DNA of 64,000 nt from contig JNVV01000004.1 in assembly GCA_000733355.1 (NCBI GenBank), positions 248,001-312,000 on the forward strand, read 5' to 3'. Positions 52,251 to 64,000 of this stretch are shown here, one piece after another. The position numbers and the translations under genes were made by a program. Within the stretch, counting starts at the first letter, position 1, and each line of letters starts with the position of its first letter. Below the pieces are notes generated by a model. That model worked only from the letters and a program-made list of their open reading frames with translations, had not been told where the DNA came from and did not search any database. This DNA comes from Falciphora oryzae. Taxonomy: Eukaryota; Ascomycota; Sordariomycetes; Magnaporthales; Magnaporthaceae.

Positions 52251-55200
52251 TTACTTGGCGGCAGCGCCACCAAAAGCGGGCGTAGCGCCCTTCTTGCCCG
52301 GGCCGGGAGCCGGGGTCGCCGTGGCGGCGGCGGCGGCAGCGGGCGGAGGAGTCGCAGTGCTCGAGAAGTCGGCCTCGGCCTCTTGAGCCTTGGCCTTCTT
52401 GAGGCGCAGTGTCTCCTTCCGTTTGGCCACGGCGCCCTGCATCGAGCCATTCTTCCAGCGTGCTGTTATAGTAGTAAAAAGCCTTTGGGTCAGCGAGGAC
52501 TCTGATGAAATACTCGCGTAGAGTACATAGATGTGAACAAAACTTACAGCGCATCGAGTAGCTCATCTTCTCGGACTTCGTCATTGAGGCGTAGTCCTTC
52601 TCTGGCTCGTCTCCGTTGGCGACGGACGGCGACGCGGCGCGCGAGGCTGCCCCTGATTCGCCCGACACAGACGCTGAAGCGAGCGACGCCGACGGCGCGC
52701 GGCCAACCATGGAGGGCGTGACGTGCTTGATCTTCAACTCGCGCTGCTTCTTGCCACCTCTTGGGCCAGGCGCCTGCTGCATCGGCTGCTGGTCCTGCAG
52801 AGATGGCTGTGCAAACGGCGCTCCCGAAGTCGGTGGCATCTGCATCTGCATCGGCATCGGCTGGCCCATGTTTACGCCGACTCCACCGGGGCCCAGCTGG
52901 AGGACTCCAAAGGCGCCGTGCTCGGCAGGCGAGTGCGGGTACTGCACCACGTGCTGGTGTGCAAACGCAGGCGGGCCAGGTCTCTGCTGCGGTGCCAGGT
53001 GCGGCTGCATGTGCGGGGGAACGGCTGGAGCCAGGGGCACAGGCTGTGCCGGGACAGACGAAGGCGGGACTCGCTTGCGACGACCACGCTTCTTGGGCTC
53101 CGTGTCCTTGGCCTCGTCGACCTCGACGCCGTCCTGAATGTCCTTAAAATTCCGGCCGCGCTTCGGGCGGAACGAGTAGTTGGAGCCCTCTGAAACCGTC
53201 TCGTTGGAGGAAGAGGTCGTCGGCCTCGAAGCCTCGCCGCTCTGGGGCGGCCTGGCGGCGCCTCCTGAAGAGTAAAAGTTGCCCGACGCAATCTCTGCTC
53301 GGGGCGGCCGGTTGGCGGGGCGTATCATGTTAGGATACGGAATCCGCTTGCGTACTCGCTTCGCCTCGGGCTCGGGCTCAGGCTCGTCGCCGTTGGCTGC
53401 CTCCTCGACTAGGGCATCTGCAGCGGCCTGGCCGCGGCGCCTCTTACGCGTCTTCGGCTCTTCCTCCTCAGCTGCCATTGTCTCCTGCACAGGCGGGTTT
53501 GACGGCGGGTGTTGCTGCGGCTTGGCACCACGCGGACGGCGACCGGGCTTGGATGGCTCTGGGAGAGCAGGAGCAGCGGGAGTGTCGTCTTCGTCTTCTC
53601 CATTCTCTGGCTCGGCAGGGGTGGAAGTCTCGGCAGCTGGCCTGCGACCGCGGCGCGTGAGCTTGACTGGCGGTGGGACGGGCGTGCTGGCTCTGCTCGG
53701 GTTGCGGCTCTCGTCGTCCAGAACGCGCCTCTTGCGAACCCGCTTGGAGTTCAGAATCACCGACTCCTCGGCCTCGGCCTCTGCCGCCTTAAGTGTCTTC
53801 GGCCGAGCTCTGGTGCGCGGTTTACTAGCGCCGTCACGCTGATCCAGCGGCTCCTGCTTGCCAATGATGTGCTCTCGGCTGTCGTACTCGAACCCGTACG
53901 CTTGCGCCATAACCTTGTCGTTGGCTCGGGCATCGGCCTTGACCTGGTCTCCGTCCTTATCAATCTCCATCACCCACCTCCGCGGATCCAGTGTCCGCCG
54001 GAGCTGGAACCCCTTGGGGCCCTGCCGGGTGTTGTTGTCGGGCACGTCGAGGTCGTAGACTCCTTGGGTCTTGAACCTCTCCAGAGCTCGAGCAATCCGC
54101 TCGTCCTCCTTGGGCTCGTCCGCACGGCGTCTGGGCGCGTTGTACTCTGCGTCAATGGTCTTTCGAAGCCCGACATACTCGGTCTGCCAAGCGGAAAGGC
54201 TTTTGTTGATGGTAGCAAGGCAGTTGAAGAGGTCATCGGTGCTCATCGACTTGAAGTCGGCGACAGCATCAACAAAGTCATCTGCCGACCGGAGATTCTT
54301 AAAGGCAAGCTGCTTGAACTTGCCATCCCGACCGGCATCGGATGCTGCTTCGGCCTCGAGCACTGCCTTCTGGGGTATCTGGCCTCCCTTTGCGGGGTCC
54401 GCCTGGGCGTCGTTTGGTGCTGAATCGTCAGACGTAGACTCAGTGGTCGGGGCCGCGGCAGGAGCCTCATTGGCGGTCTGGCTTGCTGATGGCGTCGATG
54501 GATGAGGTTCTTGAATCTCTGGGTGTCGAGTGGTTCCAGGGACATAGGGAGTCAGTCGGGTCCAAGGTCGCGAGTTATCAGTGACATTCGCCTCTGCCCC
54601 CTGCTCTGCCACTGCAGGTCTCTTTCTAAGAACACGGCCGGAGTAGGGCTTGGCGGGCATAGAGGGCTCGAGAACTGCGTCCTGCGTAGCGGGCGAGGCC
54701 TTTTCAGCCGCAGGCACAGCCTTGGGCTGAGGCTGCGGAGAAGGCGGCTCAGGCATGGCAGAGTCGATGGGAGTTATGGGCGTGAAGCGCAACGCGGGCT
54801 CTTCGCCATCGACGTCGGATGCCATTGTTTGATTTCCTTGATACACCGATGGAATCGGGGGAGAAGAAGGTGTTGGGGTACGAGTGGGTGTGGGCGCGGT
54901 GTCTTCGATGAGCTGCGGTGGAGTGAGAGTGGACTCGACCGTTGGGGTCAGACCATAGTCAACAGCCTGTGGCTGTGCGTCTTTGGACTCTTCAAAGGCT
55001 TCTGGGCTCCTCGATTTTGGCCTTGCAACCGGCAGCTCTGGTGGGGCGTTGCCTTGTTTGCTCGCCGCCTCGGGTTGGTCAGCCATGTTGTCTGCTGGGA
55101 CTCGCTCAGACAGTCGTCCGGACAAAGTCTTGTTGGCCTGGTCCAGTGGCTCCACAACGCCCGCCACCTTTTCTGGCACTGGTGTCTCTGGAAAATGTGA

Positions 55201-57777
55201 TATTCCAACAGCCTGGTCATCGTTAGACGCTTCCACACCGGGCTCAGAAACCACCTTCGCCACTTTGGCCGGAGAAATCTGAAGCGTCTCCTCGACAGGC
55301 CCATCTATCACCATCGCATCAGATGCAGGCTCTGCCAACGGTAAGCCGTCCGCCATGTCATCTACAGCCATGCCATCCGCAGATTTTTCCGTGGGGAGCA
55401 GGGCATCTGCGGGCTGCTCAACAGCCACAGATTGCTGGCCCGCCTCGCCTTCTTCCACTGACTGCTCTGTGGGCTCTTGCACGGTCATCGGCTCCGTGGC
55501 GGGCTCGTCGGCGTGGACAGGGCTTTCAATCACCGGTGCGTCCATATCCATAGACTGCATGCCCGTCGCGTCCTCAACAACAGCCTGTTCTGTCAACTCC
55601 TCGGATGGTCCCTTCGCATCTGGGTCGGACGTCTCCTTCTCTGAACGCTGAGGCTGGGCGGCGGCAGGCTCTGCCGATTCCTGGCCTGCGCCTACGGGAA
55701 GAGGAGACACAGGGTGCTCACATGCCTCATCAGCAGACTCTTGGAGGGGTTCCCTGGGCAGCTCCGCATCTGAATCTGGATCTCGATGCTCCGTCGAGGG
55801 TTTGTTTGATTTCTCAGCAGGCTCTTCAACCACAGGTGAGCTCTCCGTCCCCATTTCCAACGCTGCCGACGGCTCTTTTGCTGATGCAGTTGCGGGCTTG
55901 AACACCTCTTCTGATATTGGCTCTTGAGACAATGGGGCAGTGGCCTCGATAGGTGCCGTCTTTGTTGCAGAATCAACCAAAGAGTCTCCAGGAGAGACTG
56001 ATGCGGGCAACTCGGCGAGCTCCTCTAACAGACCAGGGCCGTCAAGGTTCTCGCCCACATTCTCGGTCGCAGACTCGCTACCATCAGTCTTGACAGGCTC
56101 TTCAGGCTTATTGGGCGACCCATTAACACCATTTTTGAATTCCTCGGGCTCTGAGGCATCTCTAGGTGTAGGATCCTGAGCCTCTGTGGCCTCCGCCGCC
56201 GTGGTGGACTCGGCTGGCGGCTCTGGAGAATCTGGTTGTGGCGCCGGTGCCGGCGAATGCACATCTTCTGGAGTCTCATCTGGTTGGTCGACGATGGTAG
56301 GTTCAACAGGTTGAGGAGTTTGTACACCCGCCGACACGGGTTCCGGGGACAGGACATGCTCGACCTGCGAGATCGACTCTGGTTCTTCGACATCATCCCC
56401 GGGCAGCTCCTCTGGAGGCGCTGTGGAGAGCTGGTCTGTCTCTTCCTCAGCCTTCTCAGACTCGGGTGATGGGTCAGAGGCGGGAAGCAAAGATTTCAAA
56501 AACTCGGAGCTGGCGTAAAGGCGGACCATACGACTCTTGCCGGGCCTGTCGTCAACTATGCCGGCTTGTGAAGTGCCACGGCCAGGGGCCTCAGCCCGAC
56601 GGCCGGAGCCACGGGCCGCCCCCCGCCCTCGTCGGCGTCCCCCGCGAGCCCCGCCTCGGCCCCTGACAGATTTCACCGGACTGGGCGAGTCTAGTGGCTC
56701 CGGAGAATTGTCGGAAGACGACGGAGACGACACAGCTGCGCTTTCCTCAGACGAAGATTCGAGCTCTTCCTCGTCATCATCCTCTTCACCACCCTGGTCG
56801 CTGTCATAAGGCTCAGGGGAATTCACAGCAACCTCGATTTCGTCCATGACCTCGGTCTTGGCATGCTCAGGAGAGGCCCCAGCCGGCCCAGGGGCAGAGC
56901 CGGTGGCAGTCCCACGGCGTCTGATACTGGTAGGGAGAGGCGTGTCCTTTACCTTGTTGGTCAGACGGGGCCTTTTGGCGGCAGTGGGGGTGACCGGGTC
57001 CGTCTCCCCAAAGGAGCCGCCGCGAGCAAGGGAGGTCATCTTGCGCTTCCGGCCACGTGAGGAGAATGAGATGGCAGGGTTGGTGACATCTGTCTTGGCG
57101 GCTGCAGCCGCTTCGGCGATGGCCTCCTGCATGTCTGGCTGGCTGTAGTCGACGCGGGTGCGCCTACGAAGTGAGTGACCGCCCTTGGAGTGTGAGCCTT
57201 TCTGGTCATCGGTGGGCGGCGCTGCGGGCACGTCCATGGTGCTACGACGCCTGCCACCACGCGCGCCGGCACCGCCCCGTGTCGAGGCGGCGGTAGGCTG
57301 AGACGGAGTCGAGAAGGTCAGAGAGTGGGCCAGACCTGAGGCCTTGGGAGGCTTCTCTGAGCGCGCCATGCGGGCCGGGGGCGAATTGCCGGGATGCATA
57401 GGGGTGGTGGTTACCGCCTTGGACCGACCGCCCCTTTGAGAGTTGGCAGCAGGCGTGCGTCCAGCGCTAGGAGAGGCTGGGGTGGCAGCAGTTATGTTGA
57501 CGGTCCCGCTTGTTGCCGTGGGCGTGGTGCAGTTGCTCAGGGCATCGGCAACACCGTCACCTGCACCAGCACCATCGGCAGCGGCGCCAGCGAGCAGGGT
57601 GGAGTTGCTGGCATTGTTGGCGAGGGTGTTGTTTGTGCTGGCGTCAGCAGCGTCACCCTGACTGGAAAGGGCAGCGGGTGACGAAGAGGATGCGGCGGCT
57701 GCTGTTGCTGCTACTGCACCGCCTCGCCTGCGGGATCCGCCACGCCCTCCACGGCCACGGCCTCGGCCACGCTCCAT
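52251..57777 (-). CDS. large disordered nuclear (AT-hook/RGG-like) protein, function unknown
   Basis: Exon 1 (57777-52548) and exon 2 (52462-52251) give about 1813 residues; the 85-nt intron has a GTAAGT donor. The start is an RGG-type run (MERGRGRGRGGRGGSRRRGG). Several RGRG/RGRR and KRGRRKR AT-hook-like basic blocks occur. Residues about 500-1050 are a long Glu/Pro/Ser/Thr-rich acidic stretch. The one ordered-looking segment is near residues 1150-1305 (FKNLRSADDFVDAVADFKSM, then LDPRRWVMEIDKDGDQ and YGFEYDSREHIIGKQ). The C-terminus after splicing reads MSYSMRSRWKNGSMQGAVAK, with basic helix and Ala/Pro tail. Composition suggests a chromatin or transcription scaffold, but I do not recognise an orthologue. 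Confidence 0.75.
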
Positions 57778-58969
57778 GGCTCACGCTGCTGGTGTCGCTG
57801 CTGGCGCGGGCTCGTCGCGCACATTGATGACGCGGCTGCGAGCCCCGTAAAATACAGCAGGCGATACAGGGGAGCCGGGAAAACACAAAGGATTAAAAAA
57901 ACAGGGGCCCAGCGAGTGCGGCTTGATGGCGTTGGGTCGCACAAGTCGGCTGTGCTGGCTGGATATTCCGCGTGAGAGGACTGACTTTGACGGGACGGGA
58001 GGGTTTGCTGGCCCGCTGGGGTCTGTCTCTGGCTTAGCGTGTCAGGAGACGGAAAAATGCGTGCTGGGCTCTACACGCCCAAAGCGGGAAGTTCTGGGGC
58101 TGCCCTGCCAGCGAGCGCGCCCACTGGAGCTGGAGCCAGGGCCACTCAGTGGCGCTCCACCGCGGCTGGGACTGGACTTGGACTTACATTGACGACGGGC
58201 GATCTGACCAAGATGCAATCTGCCTGGCTGCGCAGTGCACTTCTTTGATAGACAGACACTTGATAGACAGAGACGGATGTGTCTGCAGAGAAAAGGCAAC
58301 AGCCCGCACATCAGTTTCATTCACAAGCGGCGTGGCAGGAAAGCCCGGCGGATCGCAGGCAGAAAGAACATGCACGGGTCAGAAATATTTTGACACGCAC
58401 TCTCACGGCATCAATCATCATCATCACCCATCTCAGCTGGCCGCGGTGGACCAATCTCTGGCCTTGCCTTTGCTGGACGCTGCAATTTTTTCCGCCCCTG
58501 CTCTGTGGCCGCTCACTCAATAGGCCATCATTGAATAAGCCACATCCCTGACGCCCGACTGGCAAGAACAAAGGGCAGGTGGAGCCACGGGTGGATCCCT
58601 AGCACATTGAAGCCACATGCGAGGTGTCGCTTTGGGTAGGTGAGCCTCGCGCCCAATCAGCGCGCCCAGGCTGTCTAAGCGGGCGGGCGGCTGAGCCGTG
58701 AGGCCCCACCATAGAATTCCGTGACGCAGTTGCTTCATGTTTGGCTGGCGAGGTGACATGCAGACATGAACCGCCGACTGACTTTATTTCCACGCCGGAG
58801 CCAACACCACCACCACCCGGCCATATATCTGCTTCAACACATCACACAAGCCAGTATCCAATTCTAGTAGCTCGTTCTACTCGGTGAAGGCGTCGTCGCT
58901 GGCTGCGCGCCCCTTGCTTGCATTTCTTTCTTGCCCTCCTAGCTCCTCTCCCACCCCGCCGCCCCAGCC
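57778..58969. other. divergent promoter region
   Basis: This lies between the large nuclear protein (minus) and the Mtc1-like gene (plus). A short direct repeat TGATAGACAGA is found near 58245 and 58260. No gene is seen. Confidence 0.55.
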
Positions 58970-60669
58970 ATGCCTCCCAAGCCCGCCGCAAAGCCCAAGG
59001 CCCGCGCCACCGACGATGAGCTCGACAACCTGTTCAAGGATATCGACGACGAAGCTCCCGTGAAGAAGCCCGCCGCCAAGTCCAAGGCTGCCCCCAAGGC
59101 CAAGCCCGTCGACGACGACGCCGACATCCTTGCCGAGCTCGAGGACCAGCTGGGCGAGGCTCCCGCAACCTCCCGTCCCCAGACCCCCCGCGTCAAGGAG
59201 ACGCTCGCGAAGCGGCCTGCGTCCGATAAGGCGGGCTCCGACGATAAGACGTCGTCAGCCGCCGCCCGTAAGTCGGCCGACAGCTCCCGCGACTACCACT
59301 CCGCCTTCACCCCGAGCGCCTCCAGCTCCGATGTGCACGATGTCGATAAGAGGGACGCGGCACCCGCAGCCGCCGCTCCCGCAGCTGGTGGCAGCTGGTG
59401 GGGAGGCATCCTGGCCAGCGCGACTGCCACCGCCTCGGCTGCCATGAAGCAGGCCGAGGAGGCCGCCCGCCAGCTTCAACAGAGCGAGGAGGCCAAGAAG
59501 TGGGCAACCCAGGTCCAAAGCAATGTTGGCGCCATCCGGGGATTCGTCGGTGAGTAAAGCAGCCCAACAGACCGGGGCACCACAGCTTGCCAAAAAAGCA
59601 AAACGGCCTATGCTAACCGACGCCGACTCCAGGCGAGGAAATCCGACACCGCGCCCTGCCCACCTTCAGCGACATCCTTCACACGCTCGCGCCGCCCATC
59701 GCCTCACACGAGCGCCTCTCGATCCACATCACGCACGACCTCGTCGGCTACCCCTCGCTCGACCCGCTCGTCTACGCCGTCTTCTCGCGCGTCATGGCCC
59801 AGGTCGAGGGCGGCGACCTGGTCGTCATCCAGCGCGGCCAGGAAAACGTGGCCGCCCGTCCGCGCTCCGGCTCCCAGCTCTTTGCGTCCAGCGACCCCAA
59901 CACCTACGGCTGGCGCGACGGCCCCTGGTGGCGCGCCGTCGACTCGCCCCGCGACCTGGGCGCCGTCCGCGGCCTGCCCGAGGGCACCAAGCTGTGCCGC
60001 GCCTCGGCCGAGGCCTACGCCTCCGAGTACTACGCCGCCCACGGCGGGCTCGAGCTCGCCCGCCAGCGCGCCATCGAGCCAGTGTCCGAGGACAACCCGG
60101 TCCGCAGCTCGGACCTGTTCCTCGCCCTGCAGGCCATCACCATCAAGAGCGACGACGACGAGCTCTTCACCGCCTCTGCCGCCGCCGCTGCCGAAGCCAA
60201 GGAGAAGGACGAAGACGACGACGACGATGACGATGAGGACGAGGAGCCAAGCGATAAGGAGCAGGTCGTCTTTGCTGTCTACGTGCTCGACCCCGTGCAC
60301 GACATCTCGTTCCACGCCGTCAGCCAGGCCGTCCCCGCCGAGTGGGTGCGCTGGATGGACGCGGCGCCCCCGCTGACGCCGGCGAGCAGCGGCGGCGACG
60401 ACCCCGAAGCGGGCGGCCACGGCGCCGGATTCCTGGAGCGTGTGCCCGAGGAGATCCGCGACGTGGTCGAGAGCGGCGGCGTCGACCCGCGCGAGTGGGT
60501 GGCCGAGTGGCTCGAGGAGCTGCTCAACCTCTCGGTCGGCGTCGTCGCCCAGCGCTACGTCGCCCGCCGCATGGGCGTCGGCCTCGGCGGGCTCGGCAAG
60601 GGCAAGAGGAGGACCGAGACCGTCGTGCAGGAGGGCGGTGGCGAGGCCGCACGCGCCGGGCTGATTTGA
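58970..60669 (+). CDS. Mtc1-like protein (maintenance of telomere capping family, DUF5427)
   Basis: Exon 1 (58970-59549) and exon 2 (59633-60669) give 538 residues; the 83-nt intron has GTGAGT and a GCTAACC branch. The N-terminal 120 residues are Lys/Pro/Ala-rich with a short acidic motif (ATDDELDNLFKDIDDE). A conserved GSWWGGILASATATASAAMKQ segment begins the family domain. Then come SDILHTLAPPIASHERLSIH and LVGYPSLDPLVYAVFSRV, an acidic insert of about 20 Asp/Glu residues (60205-60260), and AEWLEELLNLSVGVVAQRYV. I match this layout to yeast Mtc1, an early-secretory/COPI-linked protein despite its name. Assignment is by pattern and moderate. High-GC shadow frames on the other strand are ignored. 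Confidence 0.65.
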
Positions 60670-61389
60670 AATGGCGGGGGGAGGAAGGGGTGAGAGGAGT
60701 AGCTTGCAAGACATTTTTGTCCATTGATGCCTCGGTTCGGGGCCATGGACGCACGGAATTGTCTGGTTGTATTCCTCTTTTTCTGGGTCGCCATGTCGCT
60801 GGATCCGAGCACCCCTTAGTGCACCTCGGCTAGCAATAGCACGAACCGAGGACTGGGCAATCACACTTGTTCAGTCCCCTCGGCGCGTCCTTCTATTATC
60901 CAGCCCACCATGTTTCTGTCCTGGTTGGCTATTGTCTTTATTCTGCAATGATTCCCGAGTCCTCTGTTTATAACGAACCAATCAGGAGTTTACGCAGTAG
61001 TATTTCTGTCCTACCTAGCTTGAAGTCACTTCTTTTCTTCGTCCTTGAATCTCGGTCGAATGGGAATCTCATTGGTGTTTCTACTCGGATCTTGCACTAC
61101 ATACATGCCGTCTCGACCAACATCATATTATTTCATCAACCTAAACGCTCCATATTAACATCCTCATAGTCAACATAAGGCAACAGCCTCATCAGCTGAG
61201 CTTATGAGCTTGGGATGATCCATCAAGTTACTGATTACTTTTATCGGCTGTACCTCTAAAACGAATATGAATTCGGCCTATAATCCGCATTTAAGTTTTC
61301 TTCACGTGCGCCTGTTGTAGACACGGAAGTCACCGACAAAAGAAAATCAAAATTCAAAAGAAACATGGCTTATCCAATCCGTAGACGCG
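60670..61389. other. convergent 3' intergenic region
   Basis: This is the 3' flank of the Mtc1-like gene and of the minus-strand gene ending at 61390. It is AT-richer, with no gene seen. Confidence 0.55.
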
Positions 61390-62127
61390 TCACTCATGGG
61401 ATACCAGCGCAAGACATTTCGCAAGCCAGCCGAGCGAAGCCAACAGGTCTCCACGGAGGCTCTCCTCGACGTCCTCACAAAGCCCCCCCATGCGGGCCAC
61501 GAGGGTCGGGAGCCCACCGATGACGCTTGCCGGGACGCCCACGGCCAGGTCAGCCTGCGCTTGGGCGGCCTCGAGGCTGGCGAGCACCCGCCTGCAGATA
61601 CCGGGCAGCCGGAGCTCGGGCCGGAGCCGCTCGTAGGCCATGGCGTCGAGCTGGCGCCGCAGCCCGCCCTGCGCCGCCAGCACGCTGTCCATGGCCCGCG
61701 CGGGCCCGTCCGCCATGGTGCCGCGGTACCCGTCGACAACGAGCCGCTGCTGCGTCATGCGCCGGTCCCACTCGTCGCCGCTCAGCAGGTCCCGCGCCGC
61801 CCGGTGGAGGTTGTAGTACCCCTCGAAGGCCTCGTCGGCGTTGTCCACCCTCAGCCCCAGGAGGGCCGCCCTGGCGCGCCAGGACCAGACGGCCTCGGTG
61901 TGGGCCAGGTCGTGGGCGAGGTCGGAGAGGTCGTCCACCCGGCGCTCGAGGCTCTCGGCGCGCATGTTGAGCTCGAGCAGGAGCTCCGACATGCCGCGGT
62001 TGGTCTGGTGCACGTAGCGCACCCGCGAGGCCTCCTCGCACTGGCAGTCCGCGACCCGCTCGGGGGCGCCCGGCCGGTTGGGGTGGACGCACGCGGGCAA
62101 GAGGTCTCCGGTGAAGAATTGGCTCAT
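61390..62127 (-). CDS. hypothetical coiled-coil protein
   Basis: The frame ending at 61390 is open upstream to 62343, but the ATG at 62127 (MSQFFTGDLLPACVHPNRPG) begins the part with coding character, giving 245 residues. A conserved-looking Cys pair (ADCQCEEASRVRYVHQTNRG) leads into heptad-like helices (MSELLLELNMRAESLERRVD, DLSDLAHDLAHTEAVW). Another helical stretch is rich in Leu, Ala and Arg (LRRQLDAMAYERLRPELRLP). There is no signal peptide or membrane span. I recognise no family. A longer start at 62244 would add a non-coding-looking tail. GC is high, as in genuine neighbours. Confidence 0.55.
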   Translation of the reverse strand: MSQFFTGDLLPACVHPNRPGAPERVADCQCEEASRVRYVHQTNRGMSELLLELNMRAESLERRVDDLSDLAHDLAHTEAVWSWRARAALLGLRVDNADEAFEGYYNLHRAARDLLSGDEWDRRMTQQRLVVDGYRGTMADGPARAMDSVLAAQGGLRRQLDAMAYERLRPELRLPGICRRVLASLEAAQAQADLAVGVPASVIGGLPTLVARMGGLCEDVEESLRGDLLASLGWLAKCLALVSHE

Positions 62128-63109
62128 TGTGCTGCGCTTGGATTGGGTCCGGTGATTAGCTGCTTGAAGGTCAGTAATGGTCGCAAAGTCGAGGTCGTCG
62201 ATGTGCTGGCGCAAGATTGATAACGAGACTGTAGGAAACACCATCGAGCCTTTATAGATTTCGAGGTGAGGAACAAGAAAAGCCCGAGTTCTGAGTTTCT
62301 TTTGTTTGAGATGATGGCTCGAGAGTCTTGTTTTCTTTGGCACCCCTTTGTTGCCAAAAAAAAAATTATCCCTCCAACTTTGTCTTAGCTTAAGATCTCT
62401 TTGTCTCCATGGTCTGGATGTCTTTCATATCAACGGCAAATGAAGTAGGCGAGCTCTCTTTGGAAGTGCACGAAGGGACCTACTGGCAGGTCTGGGGCAC
62501 TTGAGATCTAGATGCCTATCATTCAGAACAGATGTAATTAGCACAGCTCACTACGTGGGTTGGCTCCTTTGTTGATTATGAGATGGATGGGATATTGTGT
62601 TGCTTCGATTACGTATTGGACTCGCAAATTCCCGAGACTTCGAGGTTCGATTTGGTACGTTGTAACTCAGAGAGGGCAATGGTAATGCCTGAAATCATCA
62701 GCCAAGTCAACCGGCTTCTTCTTAAAGAGCCGCGCGGGGACAGGAGTGAAGCGTGTGTCATCATAATAACTCAGGACATCGAGCTGGTGTCAGGATTCTC
62801 ATCAGTTTTGTTATCATTGCTTGAGTAGATACTGTGAAAAAGTGAAGCGAATGAGATTGGATGATGCCTGAGTAAAAACAAACTCCGGAGCTAAATCCCA
62901 ATGAACAAGCCAATGAGATGGCTAAATGCATAAACCACACAAACACGTTCGCGCGGAAGCATTGCTAGCATCAAACTGCTGACCCTTTCTCGCTGTAACT
63001 TGACTAGCATCGCAAAATCTTGTAGTTGGTGTTGTTGCGTGAAGAGGGCCTCCACTGAGAGCCTGTCCATCTTGCTATTTATGACATGACGGTCGGCCCG
63101 AGTATGTGA
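62128..63109. other. intergenic, no gene seen
   Basis: The sequence is AT-richer with a poly(A) run near 62357. One short open frame (62583-62828) lacks a supported start or codon character. Confidence 0.55.
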
Positions 63110-63943
63110 TTACATGACGAAGGGGACGTTCTCGGTATCCAGCGGGTGGGAGCAGGACAGCTGGGGCTTCTGAGAGTACTCGTCCCGCAGGATGTCCCGG
63201 ATGTTGTTCAGGAGCTCGAGGTATGTCACGTTCCTGTTGGCCCGGAGGGCAGCCACAAAGGCGTGGGACATGGCACCAGTGGCCTGGGACGCGATGGTCG
63301 CGTCGGCACTTGTTGGGTAGGTGTAATGTTAGCACCGGCTCTTGCGAATGGGCTGCTTGTGTGGGCGATCAACTTACGAGGTCTGGTCGTCCTTGCTGCC
63401 GGACCAGCTGATGACGTCGGCCGGCGATGTCTTGGTACGCATGGTCGTCTCGCGGGCCTTCCTGTCACTAAAGGCGCTCTTAGCGAACCCCATGATGCTG
63501 CTGGCCACGCCGCCCATGTCACCGCGGGCGTACGAGGTGACGGCGCCCAGAAGACCGACACCGGCCTCCTTGGCCAGGTTGGGCTCCTTGAGGACACCCT
63601 GGGTCGAGTAGACGTAAGGGAGATCCAGGGCAGTGCCCGAGTGGCACGAGTCGAAGATGGCCGTCAGGCGACAGCCGGGGGGCAGAGGCTTGACCATGAT
63701 GTCATGCATGTCGTCGTCGACGATGTGGCCGGCCTGCTCGTAGTCCAGGGGAATGATGGTCTCGTCGAAGCCGTCGTCCTCGTCTCCGTCGAGGTCCTCG
63801 GTCTGCGAACCGTGGCCAGAGTAGTGGAAAAATAGCGAGTCGTTTGGCTGGGCGCCAGCGACAAGCCAGTGCATGGCGCGTAGCATGTTCTCCCTAGTGG
63901 GCATTGACTGGGGATTCGTCGAGTCGTCGGTGAGTTGGACCAT
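63110..63943 (-). CDS. mca1: type I metacaspase, C-terminal part (gene continues past window end)
   Basis: Two exons are visible, 63943-63378 and 63308-63110, with a 69-nt intron (GTAAGT donor, GCTAACAT branch). The first visible exon begins at an acceptor (CACCGCAG at 63944), so upstream exons lie beyond 64000. The catalytic dyad is intact: His in [10 protein letters not shown] and Cys in [12 protein letters not shown]. The acidic calcium-site region [14 protein letters not shown] follows the His motif. The end, [20 protein letters not shown], is the conserved metacaspase tail. Metacaspases are Arg/Lys-specific cysteine peptidases in stress, protein quality control and death. Confidence 0.93.
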
Positions 63944-64000
63944 CTGCGGTGGTTGTCTTTAGCAAGTTATCCATGCGCTGGTAACGGTCGCTTCTGCGGA

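Noticed and set aside
59704..60864. 386-codon minus-strand frame opposite the Mtc1-like gene
   Set aside because: Shadow of a high-GC exon; no start context or recognisable domain.
1..64000. CRISPR arrays, prokaryotic operons or phage genes
   Set aside because: Spliced genes, RIP and eukaryotic families throughout; no regularly spaced repeat array beyond the LTR and SLX4 tandem repeats.

Overview
This window is nuclear DNA from a filamentous ascomycete, most likely a Sordariomycete. The evidence is short introns (about 60 to 120 nt) with GTRNGT donors and CTAAC-type branch sites, GC-rich coding sequence, a NACHT-WD40 protein with an N-terminal hydrolase, a 139-residue uL14, an 87-residue eS21, kinesin-8 and a type I metacaspase. 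It also contains a retroelement carrying the mutation pattern of repeat-induced point mutation (RIP), which is typical of this group. I cannot fix the genus from sequence alone.

Layout. Positions 1-10200 are a transposon-rich flank. A RIP-ruined Ty3/gypsy chromovirus (1-6392, 5' end outside the window) lies against a RIP-damaged PIF1/Helitron-type helicase remnant. Next come an unmutated solo LTR of the same broad family (6937-7465, TSD CCGGT), a small secreted ADP-ribosyltransferase-like gene (7952-8756, tentative), a copia-type solo LTR (9266-9495, TSD ATGGA) and an assembly gap (9927-9962).

Positions 10199-19025 are transitional: an alpha/beta hydrolase-NACHT-WD40 gene with a 2-nt frame break at its nucleophile elbow, a divergently oriented ketosamine-3-kinase gene and an MFS drug:H+ antiporter.

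Positions 20219-64000 are mostly core genes: AMSH-type deubiquitinase, a disordered protein, CPD photolyase, eS21, SLX4, a Nudix hydrolase, kinesin-8, uL14, an AT-hook-like nuclear protein, an Mtc1-like protein, an unknown coiled-coil protein and a metacaspase cut by the window end. Between them sit accessory secreted or surface genes: a small Cys-rich protein, a DUF7029/DUF7223-like protein, a membrane-anchored fucose-lectin-like gene with broken reading frame, and a GH43 glycosidase. A hAT-like MITE lies at 48738-48924.

How the genes relate. There is no operon-like logic. Most neighbours are divergent or convergent pairs with independent roles: DNA repair (photolyase, SLX4), translation (eS21, uL14), damage control of small molecules and proteins (ketosamine kinase, Nudix), trafficking (AMSH) and cell death or self/non-self surveillance (NACHT-WD40, metacaspase). 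Every core gene examined reads cleanly through its inferred splice sites, whereas two accessory genes (NACHT-WD40 and lectin) carry indels. This suggests real decay rather than poor assembly. No single novel multi-gene system is evident. The best leads are the broken NLR hydrolase domain, the RIP/no-RIP contrast between related LTRs, the hAT-like MITE, and the secreted gene with a GC-AG intron.
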